NCBI GenBank assembly: GCA_020442185.1
Contig: JAGRKS010000150.1
Span: 1-45,854, forward strand
Source of the DNA: Hyphomicrobiaceae bacterium
Lineage (GTDB): Bacteria; Pseudomonadota; Alphaproteobacteria; Rhizobiales; Hyphomicrobiaceae
Length of the DNA stretch: 45,854 nucleotides
Direction of reading: 5' to 3'
This document shows, piece after piece, positions 25,437 to 34,600 of this stretch. Position numbers and translations under genes: made by a program. Numbering within the stretch: the first letter of the stretch is position 1; each line of letters begins with the position of its first letter. Under the pieces are notes generated by a model. The model saw nothing but the letters and a program-made list of their open reading frames with translations, did not search any database and was not told where the DNA came from.

Positions 25437-28163
25437 ATGGCGCGACGCCATACGAGTGCCGCCATAGACGAGAGTGTCCGAGTGCCAAGCCGGCTAAACG
25501 ACAAGCGATCGGCCAAGCCCTGGCCGGCCAACAAGCCCCGGCCAGCAAGGGAGGCGGCACACCGCCGTCCGGCTGACGCGTCGGCCGCACCGTCGAGAGG
25601 CGACGAATTACTGCCCGATGGTTTTGCCGCCTGGTTTGCAGAACGCGACTGGGCGCCTCGTCCGCACCAGTTAGGCCTGCTCCGAGCCGCGCGAGATCGT
25701 CGCTCGACGTTACTCATAGCCCCGACCGGCGCCGGCAAGACCCTCGCGGGGTTTCTACCGAGCCTCGTCGCGCTGAGTGCTCGCAACTCCGGAAAGCGGA
25801 AGGAGCCGCGACGCCTGCGGACACTCTACATCTCGCCGTTGAAGGCGCTTGCCGTCGACGTTGCCCGCAATCTGACGACACCGATCACGGAAATGGCGCT
25901 GCCGATCCGCACCGAGATCCGGACCGGTGACACCAGTCCGGCGCGCCGACAGCGCCAGCGTGTCAGTCCGCCCGATATTCTGCTGACGACACCGGAACAG
26001 ATCGCCCTGCTCTTGAGCCATCCGGATGCCGGCCACGTATTCGGCGATGTCGAGACAGTCATCCTCGACGAATTGCATGCGCTCGCCGCATCGAAGCGTG
26101 GCGATCTTCTCGCGCTCGGCCTTTCGCGCCTCCACACTCTGGCGCCACGGATGACGACGATCGGCCTCTCGGCGACCGTTGCTCAACCGAGTGAGTTGCG
26201 TGCGTTTCTCGTGCCGCAGCGCCTGAGCGGATCGGCAACCGAGCTGGCCGACGTCATCGTCGCGCCGGGTGGTGCCAGACCAGAGGTTTCGATCCTCGAA
26301 ATGGAAGAGCCGGTGCCGTGGTCTGGGCATTCGGCGCGCTATGCCATGCACGAAATCTATCGGGCCATAGCGCAGGCCCGCCTCACGATCGTGTTCGTCA
26401 ACACGCGCATGCAGGCCGAACTGGTCTTCCAGGAACTATGGCGCATCAACGAACTGTCGCTGCCGATCGGCCTGCACCACGGCTCGCTCGAAGCGACACG
26501 ACGGCGCAAGGTCGAGGCCGCCATGGCGGCGGGCACGCTGCGCGCGGTGGTCGCGACGTCGACGCTCGACCTCGGCATCGACTGGGGCGACATCGACCTC
26601 GTCATCCACGTCGGCGCACCGAAGGGCGCCAGCCGGTTCACGCAGCGCATCGGCCGAGCCAACCATCGTTGGGACGAACCGTCGCGTGCAATCCTGGTGC
26701 CGTCCAATCGCTTCGAGGTCCTTGAGTGCCGCGCCGCACTCGAAGCCGCTGAGGCAGGCGAGCAGGATGCGGTGTTGTCACGCACCGGAACGCTCGACGT
26801 GCTGGCGCAACACGTGCTCGGCACATCCGCTGCAGGTCCATTCGAGCCGAGCGCGTTGTTCGAGGAGGTGCGACGCGCAGCACCCTACTCGGGTCTCCAG
26901 CGGGCAACATTCGACCGCGTCGTGGACTTCGTCGCAACGGGGGGGTACGCGCTCAGGGCCTACGAGCGGTTCGCGAAGTTGAAGCCTACGCCGGATGGCC
27001 TGCTGCGCATCGCCAATCCGCGCTTTGCGCAGCAGTACCGTCTGAATGCCGGGACCATTGTCGAAAGCCCCGTGATCCGCGTGCGGCTCGTCGGTGCGCG
27101 AGGCCTGCGGTCGTCCGCAAGCGCGTCGTCAGGCGTTCGTGGCCGCGCTGGTCGTCCGGCCGGCGGTGCCTCACGCATTTCCGGCGGCCGTCTCCTCGGC
27201 GAGGTCGACGAGTACTTCGTCGAGCAGCTGAAGCCCGGAGACACGTTTGTCTTCGCCGGCGAGGTCGTTCGCTTCGAGGGCCTGCGTGAAACGGAGGCGT
27301 TCGTATCGCGTGCCAGCGGCGCCGATCCGATGATCCCGAGTTACGGTGGCGGTCGCTTCCCGCTCTCGACGCATCTCGCAATCCGTGTTCGCCGCATGCT
27401 GGCCGATCGTGCGCAGTGGCAAGCGTTGCCCGCTCAGGTCGCCGAATGGCTCGCGATGCAGTGCGAGCGGTCCGTGGTGCCGCGCGAAGACGAAGTTCTC
27501 GTCGAGACATTCCCGCGGAGGAAGCGGCACTATCTCGTCGCCTATCCGTTCGAGGGACGGCTCGCCCACCAGACGCTCGGCATGCTGCTGACGCGGCGGC
27601 TCGAGCGCTGTGGCGCCCAACCGCTCGGCTTCGTCGCCACCGACTATGGCCTGTCGATATGGGGCGCGCGCGACATGTCGGCGATGATCGCGGACGGGCG
27701 CCTCGACCTGGCCAACCTTTTCGATGTCGACATGCTTGGCGACGACCTCGACGCGTGGCTTGCGCAATCGAGCCTGATGAAGCGCACGTTTCGACATGCC
27801 GCTGTCATTGCCGGCCTGATCGAGCGCCGTCATCCCGGGCGGGAGAAGAGCGGCCGGCAGGTCACGATGTCGACGGATCTCGTCTACGACGTGCTGCGCA
27901 AGCACGAACCGGGGCATATTCTGCTGGAAGCGGCGTGGGCGGATGCCGCAACCGGGTTGCTCGACGTTGCGCGGCTCGGCGACTTCCTGCATCGGATTCA
28001 GGGCCGAATCAGGCATCAATCGCTGGATCGCGTTTCGCCGCTTTCGGTGCCGATCCTGTTGGAGATCGGCGTCGAACAGGTGGCCAGGGCCTCGGGCGAG
28101 GATATGCTGCGCGAGGCGGCCATGGAGCTCTTGCGGGAAGCCGACGGCGCCGACGACGCCTGA
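25437..28163 (+). CDS. Ligase-associated DNA damage response DEXH-box helicase (Lhr-like)
   Basis: 908 residues from ATG 25437; family members are nearer 820-830. The first 55 residues are basic and outside the conserved region, so the start is the weak point (ATG 25353 is also in frame; neither has a good ribosome binding site). Conserved sequence begins at LLPDGFAAWF. Motifs: APTGAGKTLAGFLP (Walker A), DELHAL (DEXH), LSAT (motif III), ATSTLDLGIDWGDIDLVIHVGAP and QRIGRANHR (motifs V-VI), then the winged-helix and DEAD-associated domain with VETFPRRKRHYLVAYPFEGRLAH. This 3'-5' SF2 helicase belongs to a DNA-repair set with PdeM, an ATP-dependent ligase and an exonuclease. PdeM follows, but the ligase and exonuclease are not in the window. 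Confidence 0.93.
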   Translation: MARRHTSAAIDESVRVPSRLNDKRSAKPWPANKPRPAREAAHRRPADASAAPSRGDELLPDGFAAWFAERDWAPRPHQLGLLRAARDRRSTLLIAPTGAGKTLAGFLPSLVALSARNSGKRKEPRRLRTLYISPLKALAVDVARNLTTPITEMALPIRTEIRTGDTSPARRQRQRVSPPDILLTTPEQIALLLSHPDAGHVFGDVETVILDELHALAASKRGDLLALGLSRLHTLAPRMTTIGLSATVAQPSELRAFLVPQRLSGSATELADVIVAPGGARPEVSILEMEEPVPWSGHSARYAMHEIYRAIAQARLTIVFVNTRMQAELVFQELWRINELSLPIGLHHGSLEATRRRKVEAAMAAGTLRAVVATSTLDLGIDWGDIDLVIHVGAPKGASRFTQRIGRANHRWDEPSRAILVPSNRFEVLECRAALEAAEAGEQDAVLSRTGTLDVLAQHVLGTSAAGPFEPSALFEEVRRAAPYSGLQRATFDRVVDFVATGGYALRAYERFAKLKPTPDGLLRIANPRFAQQYRLNAGTIVESPVIRVRLVGARGLRSSASASSGVRGRAGRPAGGASRISGGRLLGEVDEYFVEQLKPGDTFVFAGEVVRFEGLRETEAFVSRASGADPMIPSYGGGRFPLSTHLAIRVRRMLADRAQWQALPAQVAEWLAMQCERSVVPREDEVLVETFPRRKRHYLVAYPFEGRLAHQTLGMLLTRRLERCGAQPLGFVATDYGLSIWGARDMSAMIADGRLDLANLFDVDMLGDDLDAWLAQSSLMKRTFRHAAVIAGLIERRHPGREKSGRQVTMSTDLVYDVLRKHEPGHILLEAAWADAATGLLDVARLGDFLHRIQGRIRHQSLDRVSPLSVPILLEIGVEQVARASGEDMLREAAMELLREADGADDA

Positions 28164-28224
28164 GTGTCTTGGCTGTTGAGCCTGGACTGGGCCACGGCTC
28201 CGAACACGACCGGGGGAGGGTTTG

Positions 28225-28950
28225 ATGCTGCAATTGAAGCCTGACAGGCTCGGACACGAAGAGTTCCGCTCCCAGCCCGTCGCCGTCTGCGGCAAGGCAT
28301 TTCTCGCCGACATGTCAGGTGCGCTTTTCTGGCCGGCGGAACGGGCGCTGATCGTCGCGGACCTGCACCTCGAGAAAGGCTCGGCATTCGCGTCACGCGG
28401 CCAGATGCTGCCGCCCTACGATACGCGCGAGACGCTGCAGCGGCTGACCGAGGTGATCGACTTCTACCGCGCGGAAACGGTTATCGCGCTGGGTGACAGC
28501 TTCCACGACGTTGGCGGACCTGGGCGGATGCAGCCGGACGACCTTGCCATGCTGCGGCTGATGCAGGACCACTGCGAGTGGATCTGGATTGCCGGCAACC
28601 ACGATCCGCACATCGACGTCAGCAGTCTTGGCGGTCATGTCCGGCCGTCGCTCGATGTCGAAGGCCTCACGCTCCGGCACGAACCGGGGCCTGGGCGCAC
28701 GACGCACGAGATCGCCGGGCATTTGCATCCGGCGGCACGCGTTGCGCTCAATGGCTACGCGATGCGCCGTCCCTGCTTTATCGGCAACGGCCTGCGGCTG
28801 GTGTTGCCGGCGTTCGGCAGCTACGCCGGTGGCTTGAACGTTCTCGACGCAGCGTTTGCGCCGCTGTTCGACGGCGAAGGCATGGCCGTGTGGCTCCTCG
28901 GACAGGAAGGCCTCTATCCGGTCGCAACGCGCCTTCTGCGCGAGGATTGA
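28225..28950 (+). CDS. pdeM: Ligase-associated DNA damage response endonuclease PdeM
   Basis: 241 residues, ATG 28225 with GGGGGAGGG upstream. Calcineurin-like metallophosphoesterase motifs are in order: VADLHLEKGSAF (Asp and His for metal 1), ALGDSFHD (Asp), AGNHDPH (Asn/His), and EIAGHLHPAARV (GHxH-type). These place it in the PdeM family (TIGR04123), a predicted nuclease or phosphodiesterase that partners the DEXH helicase located 61 bases upstream on the same strand. The pair is thought to act in a DNA-repair pathway of bacteria that also carry ligase C-type enzymes. A palindromic repeat block follows the gene and likely ends the transcript. Confidence 0.92.
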   Translation: MLQLKPDRLGHEEFRSQPVAVCGKAFLADMSGALFWPAERALIVADLHLEKGSAFASRGQMLPPYDTRETLQRLTEVIDFYRAETVIALGDSFHDVGGPGRMQPDDLAMLRLMQDHCEWIWIAGNHDPHIDVSSLGGHVRPSLDVEGLTLRHEPGPGRTTHEIAGHLHPAARVALNGYAMRRPCFIGNGLRLVLPAFGSYAGGLNVLDAAFAPLFDGEGMAVWLLGQEGLYPVATRLLRED

Positions 28951-29026
28951 TCTGGCGCGGATTGTCCCGAGCGGGCGTTTCCCTTGGCTGTCCGTCGGGC
29001 CGTGACGCGGCGAGCGTTTTCTTTTT

Positions 29027-29152
29027 CCTTCTCCCTTGGGGAGAAGGTGGCGCGAAGCGCCGGATGAGGGGGCCAACGTTCCACCCTAGCGGCTGCAATT
29101 TCGGCACGTCCCTCACCCGCCCTTCGGGCACCCTCTCCCGTCCCGGGATAGG
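29027..29152. repeat. REP/BIME-like palindromic intergenic repeat
   Basis: A composite of four short hairpin motifs: CTTCTCCCTTGGGGAGAAGG, GGCGCGAAGCGCC, then the complementary-side CCCTCACCCGCCC, CTTCGGGC, and GGGATAGGG. The two halves (GGATGAGGG near 29061 and CCCTCACCC near 29110) pair with each other. Blocks of this appearance are frequent between genes in alphaproteobacteria. It sits between the convergent pdeM and TIGR02186 genes and may terminate both transcripts. A T-rich stretch (29017-29030) precedes it. Confidence 0.75.
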
Positions 29153-29220
29153 GCCGCGCGTATCGCGCGCAGGTCCATACCGTACGAGGGGGAGGCGGCG
29201 GTCGTCCGGGCGGCGTTATC

Positions 29221-30315
29221 TTAGTGGCTGCCGCGTCGGAAGAGCGCGGATGCGATCAGGCCCGCTGCGACGGCGGTTAGAACCGCGAAGATCCCGTAGA
29301 GCAGCGGATAGTCGAAAGCAAACGAGTGCAGCAGCCGCTCGATCCCTTCGCGCTGCAGTGACACCTTCGAGGTGTGGCTGCTCAATAGCTTTCCGTCCTT
29401 GAACAGGAACGTACGCGCGCTGAGCGGTCCGACTGGAACATTTGCCGGCAGCGTGATGGTCGAGCGAAAGAGGCTGCGGCCGATGAAGACGACGCCATAG
29501 TCGCGCTTCTGATAGAGGTTGTCCGCCTGCTTGCGACGCACGACAGCCTTCTTGAACTCATCGAGCTCGGCCGCGCTCAATTTCGTCTCGGGCGACGGCG
29601 TCATGCCAACGTGCTCGAAACCAATGGCGTTATCGGACAGGACCTGCGTCTCCGCGATCTCCTCGATGGGCCGGGTCGATGTGATGGTGTAGTAGCTCGG
29701 CACGCCGCTGAAATTCGCCGACTGGGTGTTGATCCAGAGGCCGGCGATGTTGCTCTTCTTGCGCGCAACGACGGGCGTCTCCGTGCCCTCGACAATGATT
29801 GCGATGTCGTAGAGGCCCGACTCCGCCGTCTGCTGGCGGCTGTTGTCGACAGAGCCGAAAATTACGATCTCGGTGCCGGTGAAGCTCGAGGTAACCGCGA
29901 CGCTGCGCGTCGACACGTCGGCCTCGACCGATTCCTTGCGATCGAGCGCAGGCGGGCTAGGGCGGCCGCTCCGTTGAGCTGGTTGGGCCTGTGGGACAGG
30001 CGCGGCCTGCTGCGGCGCGAGTTGTTGCGGTGCTGCCTGCTGCGGCGCCCTTTGTTGCGGCGTTGCGGGTATTGCTTGTTGCGGCGGCTGCATGGCGGGC
30101 GGCGGCACTTGCGTCATCGGTGCCGCCGGGCGTGGCTGCGGATAGCCGCCCTGCGGACCCTGCCACTGCTGCGCCCCCGGACCCGGCCAGAGCTGCGCCG
30201 GTTGAGCGGTGGTCGAGACGAGTGGATAGGCCGCCACGGCGAGCACGAGAGCGGTCGTGATCAGGGCAGCCACCGCGCGCGGCGTGGCGACGGGTCGGTT
30301 CAGGGCGAGCGCCAC
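29221..30315 (-). CDS. TIGR02186 family membrane protein, partner of TauE/SafE
   Basis: 364 residues. The GTG at 30315 is preceded by GGGAGG nine bases upstream, inside the end of the TauE gene. An N-terminal helix (about 15-33) exports a domain of the TIGR02186 family (EIVIFGSVDNS, IAIIVEGTETPVVARKKSNIAGLW, then the region through TLPANVPVGPLSARTFLF), and a C-terminal helix (about 338-358) anchors it. Between about residues 42 and 120 there is a Pro/Gln/Ala-rich segment with PQQAAPQQ-type repeats that is probably disordered and not part of the family core. The pairing with a TauE/SafE permease two bases upstream is typical in this order; the joint function is likely export or handling of an anionic sulfur compound. 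Confidence 0.85.
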   Translation of the reverse strand: MALALNRPVATPRAVAALITTALVLAVAAYPLVSTTAQPAQLWPGPGAQQWQGPQGGYPQPRPAAPMTQVPPPAMQPPQQAIPATPQQRAPQQAAPQQLAPQQAAPVPQAQPAQRSGRPSPPALDRKESVEADVSTRSVAVTSSFTGTEIVIFGSVDNSRQQTAESGLYDIAIIVEGTETPVVARKKSNIAGLWINTQSANFSGVPSYYTITSTRPIEEIAETQVLSDNAIGFEHVGMTPSPETKLSAAELDEFKKAVVRRKQADNLYQKRDYGVVFIGRSLFRSTITLPANVPVGPLSARTFLFKDGKLLSSHTSKVSLQREGIERLLHSFAFDYPLLYGIFAVLTAVAAGLIASALFRRGSH

Positions 30316-30317
30316 GT

Positions 30318-31244
30318 TCAGTGTCCTCCCATGACCGAGCTGATCGAATAGAGATCGCTCGGAGTTATGATGAGGCCATAGCCGATCCTGAGGCAGACGA
30401 GGAGAACGAGGCCAGCGAGCAAGGCGCGCAACTGCTCACCCTTCAGTTTTTCACCTGCTACGGCGCCGAACTGCGCGCCGACGACGCCGCCGATCATGAG
30501 CAGCATGGCGAGCACGATGTCGACGGTGTGGTTCTGGGTGGCGTGAAGAATCGTGGTCGCGGCGGTAACGAACACGATCTGGAACAGGGACGTGCCGACG
30601 ACGACGTTGGTTGGCACGCGCAACAGATAGATCATCGCCGGCACCATGATGAATCCTCCGCCGACGCCCATGATGGCGCCAAGAAAACCGACGAAGGCGC
30701 CGATCATCAAAACAGGTATCGCGCTGATATAGAGCTTCGAGCGGTGGAAGCGCATCTTGAGTGGCAGGCCGTGGATCCAGCTGTGCTGCCCCGGCCGCCG
30801 GGACGAGACCACCTTGCCGCCTTGCGTCTTGCGGATCGTGTTGAGCGATTCGATCAGCATCAAGACGCCGATGATGCCGAGGAACGTCACGTAGGTCAGC
30901 GAAACGAACAACTCGAACTGGCCGATCTGTCGCAGCAGTTTGACGACCTGGACGCCGATGATGGAGCCAAAAATACCGCCGACCAGCAGCACGACGCCCA
31001 TCTTGATGTCGACGTTCTTGCGCCGGTATTGGGCAACAGCGCCCGAAACCGAAGATGCGACGATTTGCGCCGCCTCCGTACCAACGGCAACCGCCGCGGG
31101 CACGCCCGAGAAGATCAGCAGCGGCGTCATCAAGAAGCCGCCGCCGACGCCGAACATTCCCGACAGGAAGCCAACAGCCGCGCCCATTCCGAGGAAAAGG
31201 AAGATGCTGGCGGACATCTCGGCAATCGGGAGATAGAAGGACAT
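30318..31244 (-). CDS. TauE/SafE family anion permease
   Basis: 308 residues with about eight hydrophobic helices. GMFGVGGGFLMTPLLIFSGVP near residue 29 and GAIMGVGGGFIMVPAMIYLL near 196 are the duplicated G-x-x-G-G-G-F signatures of TauE/SafE transporters. TEAAQIVASS and TSLFQIVFVTA follow each repeat, as in the family. These proteins move sulfite, sulfonates, sulfoacetate or similar anions across the inner membrane. The start at ATG 31244 has GGA seven bases upstream. It is the first gene of a two-gene operon with the TIGR02186 protein. The actual substrate cannot be told from the sequence. Confidence 0.9.
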   Translation of the reverse strand: MSFYLPIAEMSASIFLFLGMGAAVGFLSGMFGVGGGFLMTPLLIFSGVPAAVAVGTEAAQIVASSVSGAVAQYRRKNVDIKMGVVLLVGGIFGSIIGVQVVKLLRQIGQFELFVSLTYVTFLGIIGVLMLIESLNTIRKTQGGKVVSSRRPGQHSWIHGLPLKMRFHRSKLYISAIPVLMIGAFVGFLGAIMGVGGGFIMVPAMIYLLRVPTNVVVGTSLFQIVFVTAATTILHATQNHTVDIVLAMLLMIGGVVGAQFGAVAGEKLKGEQLRALLAGLVLLVCLRIGYGLIITPSDLYSISSVMGGH

Positions 31245-31311
31245 CGGCTATTCCAAATCGCACGCCCCAAGGGGAGCGTGTTCTCACTTCTGATTTGCTC
31301 GAGTGTGTCTG

Positions 31312-31395
31312 CTTGCGAGACGACTTGTCAGGCGACCTGATCGAAGATTTGCCAGATGTCTTACGAGACGACTTGCGAGACGACGAGCGGATCCG
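31312..31395. repeat. Degenerate 12-bp tandem repeat
   Basis: CGAGACGAC occurs at 31316-31324, 31364-31372 and 31376-31384. The spacings of 48 and 12 bases are multiples of 12, and the sequence between is made of diverged units. All frames translate as four-residue repeats (for example S-S-R-K on the minus strand). Confidence 0.6.
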
Positions 31396-31545
31396 CCGGC
31401 GCTCAAAATCCCCCTCGAGTGCCCGCCAACCGATCATCTACCTTTGTACTGTGCATCACCGCTGGTCAATGCGACGTTCTGCATCTGCCGATAGAAGGGA
31501 CCATCGGAACTTGTGGCCGGCGCGCGACAATTCGCGCGAATCGAA

Positions 31546-31576
31546 ACGGGGGCCTTCCGGATTGGAAAGCCCCCGT
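31546..31576 (-). terminator. Intrinsic terminator of the PodJ-like gene
   Basis: On the minus strand ACGGGGGCTTTCC (31576-31564) pairs with GGAAGGCCCCCGT (31558-31546) over 13 bp with one mismatch and a five-base loop, followed by TTCGATT. It lies about 40 bases past the PodJ-like stop codon. Confidence 0.7.
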
Positions 31577-31614
31577 CGAGATTGGTCTAGATGGTGGCGC
31601 CGCGCCTGCCTTGG

Positions 31615-34600
31615 TCAGATCTCGCCGTTCGCCTGGGCGCGCTTCTTCCAGTCTTCGCCCGCCGCGAGAGCATCATTGGCGAGGCGGTCGGTCGCTTTCG
31701 CGCGGAACCTTGAAACCTCGCGCTGGGCTGCCGCCAGATCCTTCGGCCCGAATTCGCGTTCCAGTTCCTTGGTGCGGCGGATGGCTTCCTCGTCACCCGA
31801 TTTTGCCGCGATCGCGAACCACTTGTAGGCCGCCACCATATCCCGACCGACGCCGAGGCCGCCTTCATAAAGCACCGCCAGATTGAACTGGCTGTCGGCG
31901 AGACCGCGCTCCGCCGCGGCTTCGAAGTATTTAGCCGCCGTCTGATAATCAGGCGTCTTGGCGGTGCGGCCGGCGCTCAGCACGGCAAGATTGTGCATCG
32001 CCTTGACGTTGCCACCGTTGGCCGCTCGCTGGTACCAAACCTTGGCGCGGTTCATGTCCTGCTTCACGCCGAGACCGCGCTCGTAAAGTGTCGCCAGGCG
32101 ATATTGCGATTGCACGAACCCCTGTGTGGCCGACTTCTTGTACCAGCGCGACGCCTGTTCGAAACTCTGGTCGATACCCTTGCCCTCGGCGAAGCGCGCA
32201 CCAACTTCGAATTCCGCCGACGGATCGCCCTTCGCCGCCGCCATACGCAGCGACAGCGGTCCGACGGTTGCGGGCGGCAGGTCGAGAGCTCTGCTGGTGC
32301 TGATCGCCGGATTGGGCGAGGGGAGTGCCGCGATACTCGGTGCGACGGCGCCGCTACGAGAGGTGCCGGCGTGCGGCTCGGCGGGACCCACGGCCCCGAT
32401 GCCGTTGCGCATGAACTCCGGGATCAATGCGGCCGGCGTGGCGCCGACCTGAGCTGCGCCGAGCCTGCTCGACATTTCCGCCATCGATTGGCGCTGCCGC
32501 AGGCGCATGATCTGCTCGGGCGTCGGCCGCTTCGACGGCTGCACGACAGCGATGCCGTGGGGGATACCGTCGGTGGAGGTCAACGCGGCACGTTGTGGCG
32601 CGATAGCGGGCGCTGTTTGCGACGGCGCCGCGCCGGAGCTGTGGAAGTTGGTCTGCGGCGCGGGGCCTTCCTTGAGGTTTTCGCCGGCCGGTTCCGGTGC
32701 CTCGTTCATGGTGTCCTGCAAGGTGCCGGCTGCCGGCGGGCGCATCGGGACGCCCTGGTCCTCGGTGCCCGGCTCGGAGGCCGTCGGCTGAGCGTCCGGC
32801 GTCGTTGCGATCGCTTCACCCTTGGCGAATCCGGCGGCCGGATTCGCCGGCGTTTCGATCTGTGATGCGTTCGGTGCCGCGATCTGGCGCGCATTCTTTT
32901 TTTGCACCAGAAGCATCAAGCCGGGGATGGCGACGAGCAGCACGAGTGCCGTCACCAGCAGCTTGCGCGAGGGGGCGCGTCCGCCCATCAGGCGCTGAAG
33001 TCCGGAACCGGCCGCGGCCGAATTTCCCAGCTTCCCCTTGGATGCGGGTTCTGTCTCGGCGAGACGTGGCTTGCCGAGCGGGACGCCTGCCGACGCCGCT
33101 TCCATGATGGGCGCGCGAGGACGGCGCGGTGGCATCTGGTCTGCGGCAGGCTGAACCGATTCGCCGATTTCACCGGATGCGGCCGATGCCGCCGCCGCGG
33201 CCGCCGCCTTCTGTTTGGCACGCTGGGCGTCTGCGATGAAGTCCTGGCGAAGTCGCTCGATCGAGGCACCGACCGGGGCCCGGTCTTGTGCCGGTCTATA
33301 CGTGTTACTTGACGCGAAGCCCTCGCGGGCCGCGTCCCTGGCCGCCGCCGCGAAAGGGCGGTCCGAGCTTTCATCCTCCGCTTCGCCCGTTGACATCGGC
33401 TCGGAGGACCGTGCGGTTTCGTGGCCGCCAACCTTGGTTCGAGCCTGATGTGCGAGTGCCTCGGCGGCATCGGCTGCCTTGTGCGCGCCGGTTGCGGCAC
33501 CGGCCGCCCCTTCGACACCGAAGCGCACCTGTTCGCGCACATATTCCTGCGGGCTCGAACGCTGGCTCGATTGCTCCATGGCGTCGACGCGGTCGAGCAC
33601 GCGGATCATCGCCTGCTGCATCGTGTCGAGCATCGCGGCGGTGTGCTCGTCGCCCTCGCGGCGCTCGTTGATGAATTGCTCGAGCAGCTGGCGCACGACG
33701 TTCATGTCGTCCGATGAGGCTTCCGGCTGGGCGATATCGGCAAAGCGCGTCGCGACCCGCTCGGCGGCGGCGTCGGCCAGTCCAGCGAAATCGGGAGCGG
33801 CGGCTTCCCCGCCCGTCTTCAGGCGGCTGGCGATCTGCTCGACGGCGGCGGAAATCATCGGCTCGAGGTCGGTCTCGCCGGAATTGCCGCGCGCCAGGAA
33901 GTCGTCGATCCGCGGGTCGGTGAGCCGGTCGACAACGGCGGCGAGCGTCTGTTCGATGCCGTCGAGGCGGTCCAACTGCAGGCGGGTGTCGTCGAACTGG
34001 CGGGCCAGTTCGCTCAAATGGTTCTCGAGCTGGCCGAGGCCGACGGCATCGGAGCGGTTGGCGACGGCGTCGAGAGCCGAGCTGAAGCGATGCTCGAGCT
34101 GCTCGAAGCGCTCGCCGAGACCTGTCAGCGAGCGGTCGGGCTCGATCCGCGATACCTGTTGCTCGATCAGTTGGGCGATGTCGGCGAAGCGGCGGTCCAG
34201 CCATTCGGGCTCGACGGGATATCCGCGCGCTGCTGCGTCGGCGCGTGCGGCGGACTCGGGCGACCACGCCTCCGCCCGCTCGTCGTTGCTGTCGGGATCG
34301 GGCATGGGGCCGGAAAAGCCGGCGGCGCCGGATTCATAGTGCTGGTAAAGAGCGTCGGCGGCTTCGACGTCCCAGGATGCATCGTCGAGCGGCAAGACGG
34401 TGTCGGCGTTGGCGGTCTGGGTGTCTGCCTGCTGCGGGTTGCCACCAGGACCGGCGCCAGTCGCCTCGCGGATGCCGGTCGAAACGTCGGCTTGTGCCGC
34501 GTGTGCTTCGCGGGTCGCCGCGATGCGATCTGCCAGCAGTGCGACGCCGTCCTCGATGCGCTCGAAGGCCGGCAGGAATTCAGCGGGAATCTTGCTCTTG

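Larger units (their letters stand above)
31245..31614. other. Spacer with a degenerate 12-bp repeat, upstream of the TauE gene
   Basis: 370 bp between the end of the PodJ-like gene and the TauE start, both on the minus strand. From about 31312 to 31395 it carries a degenerate 12-bp tandem repeat, described separately. A terminator for the PodJ-like gene lies at 31546-31576. Open frames through it read simple Arg/Ser/Lys four-residue repeats and are out of frame with TauE, so no gene is called. Confidence 0.5.
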
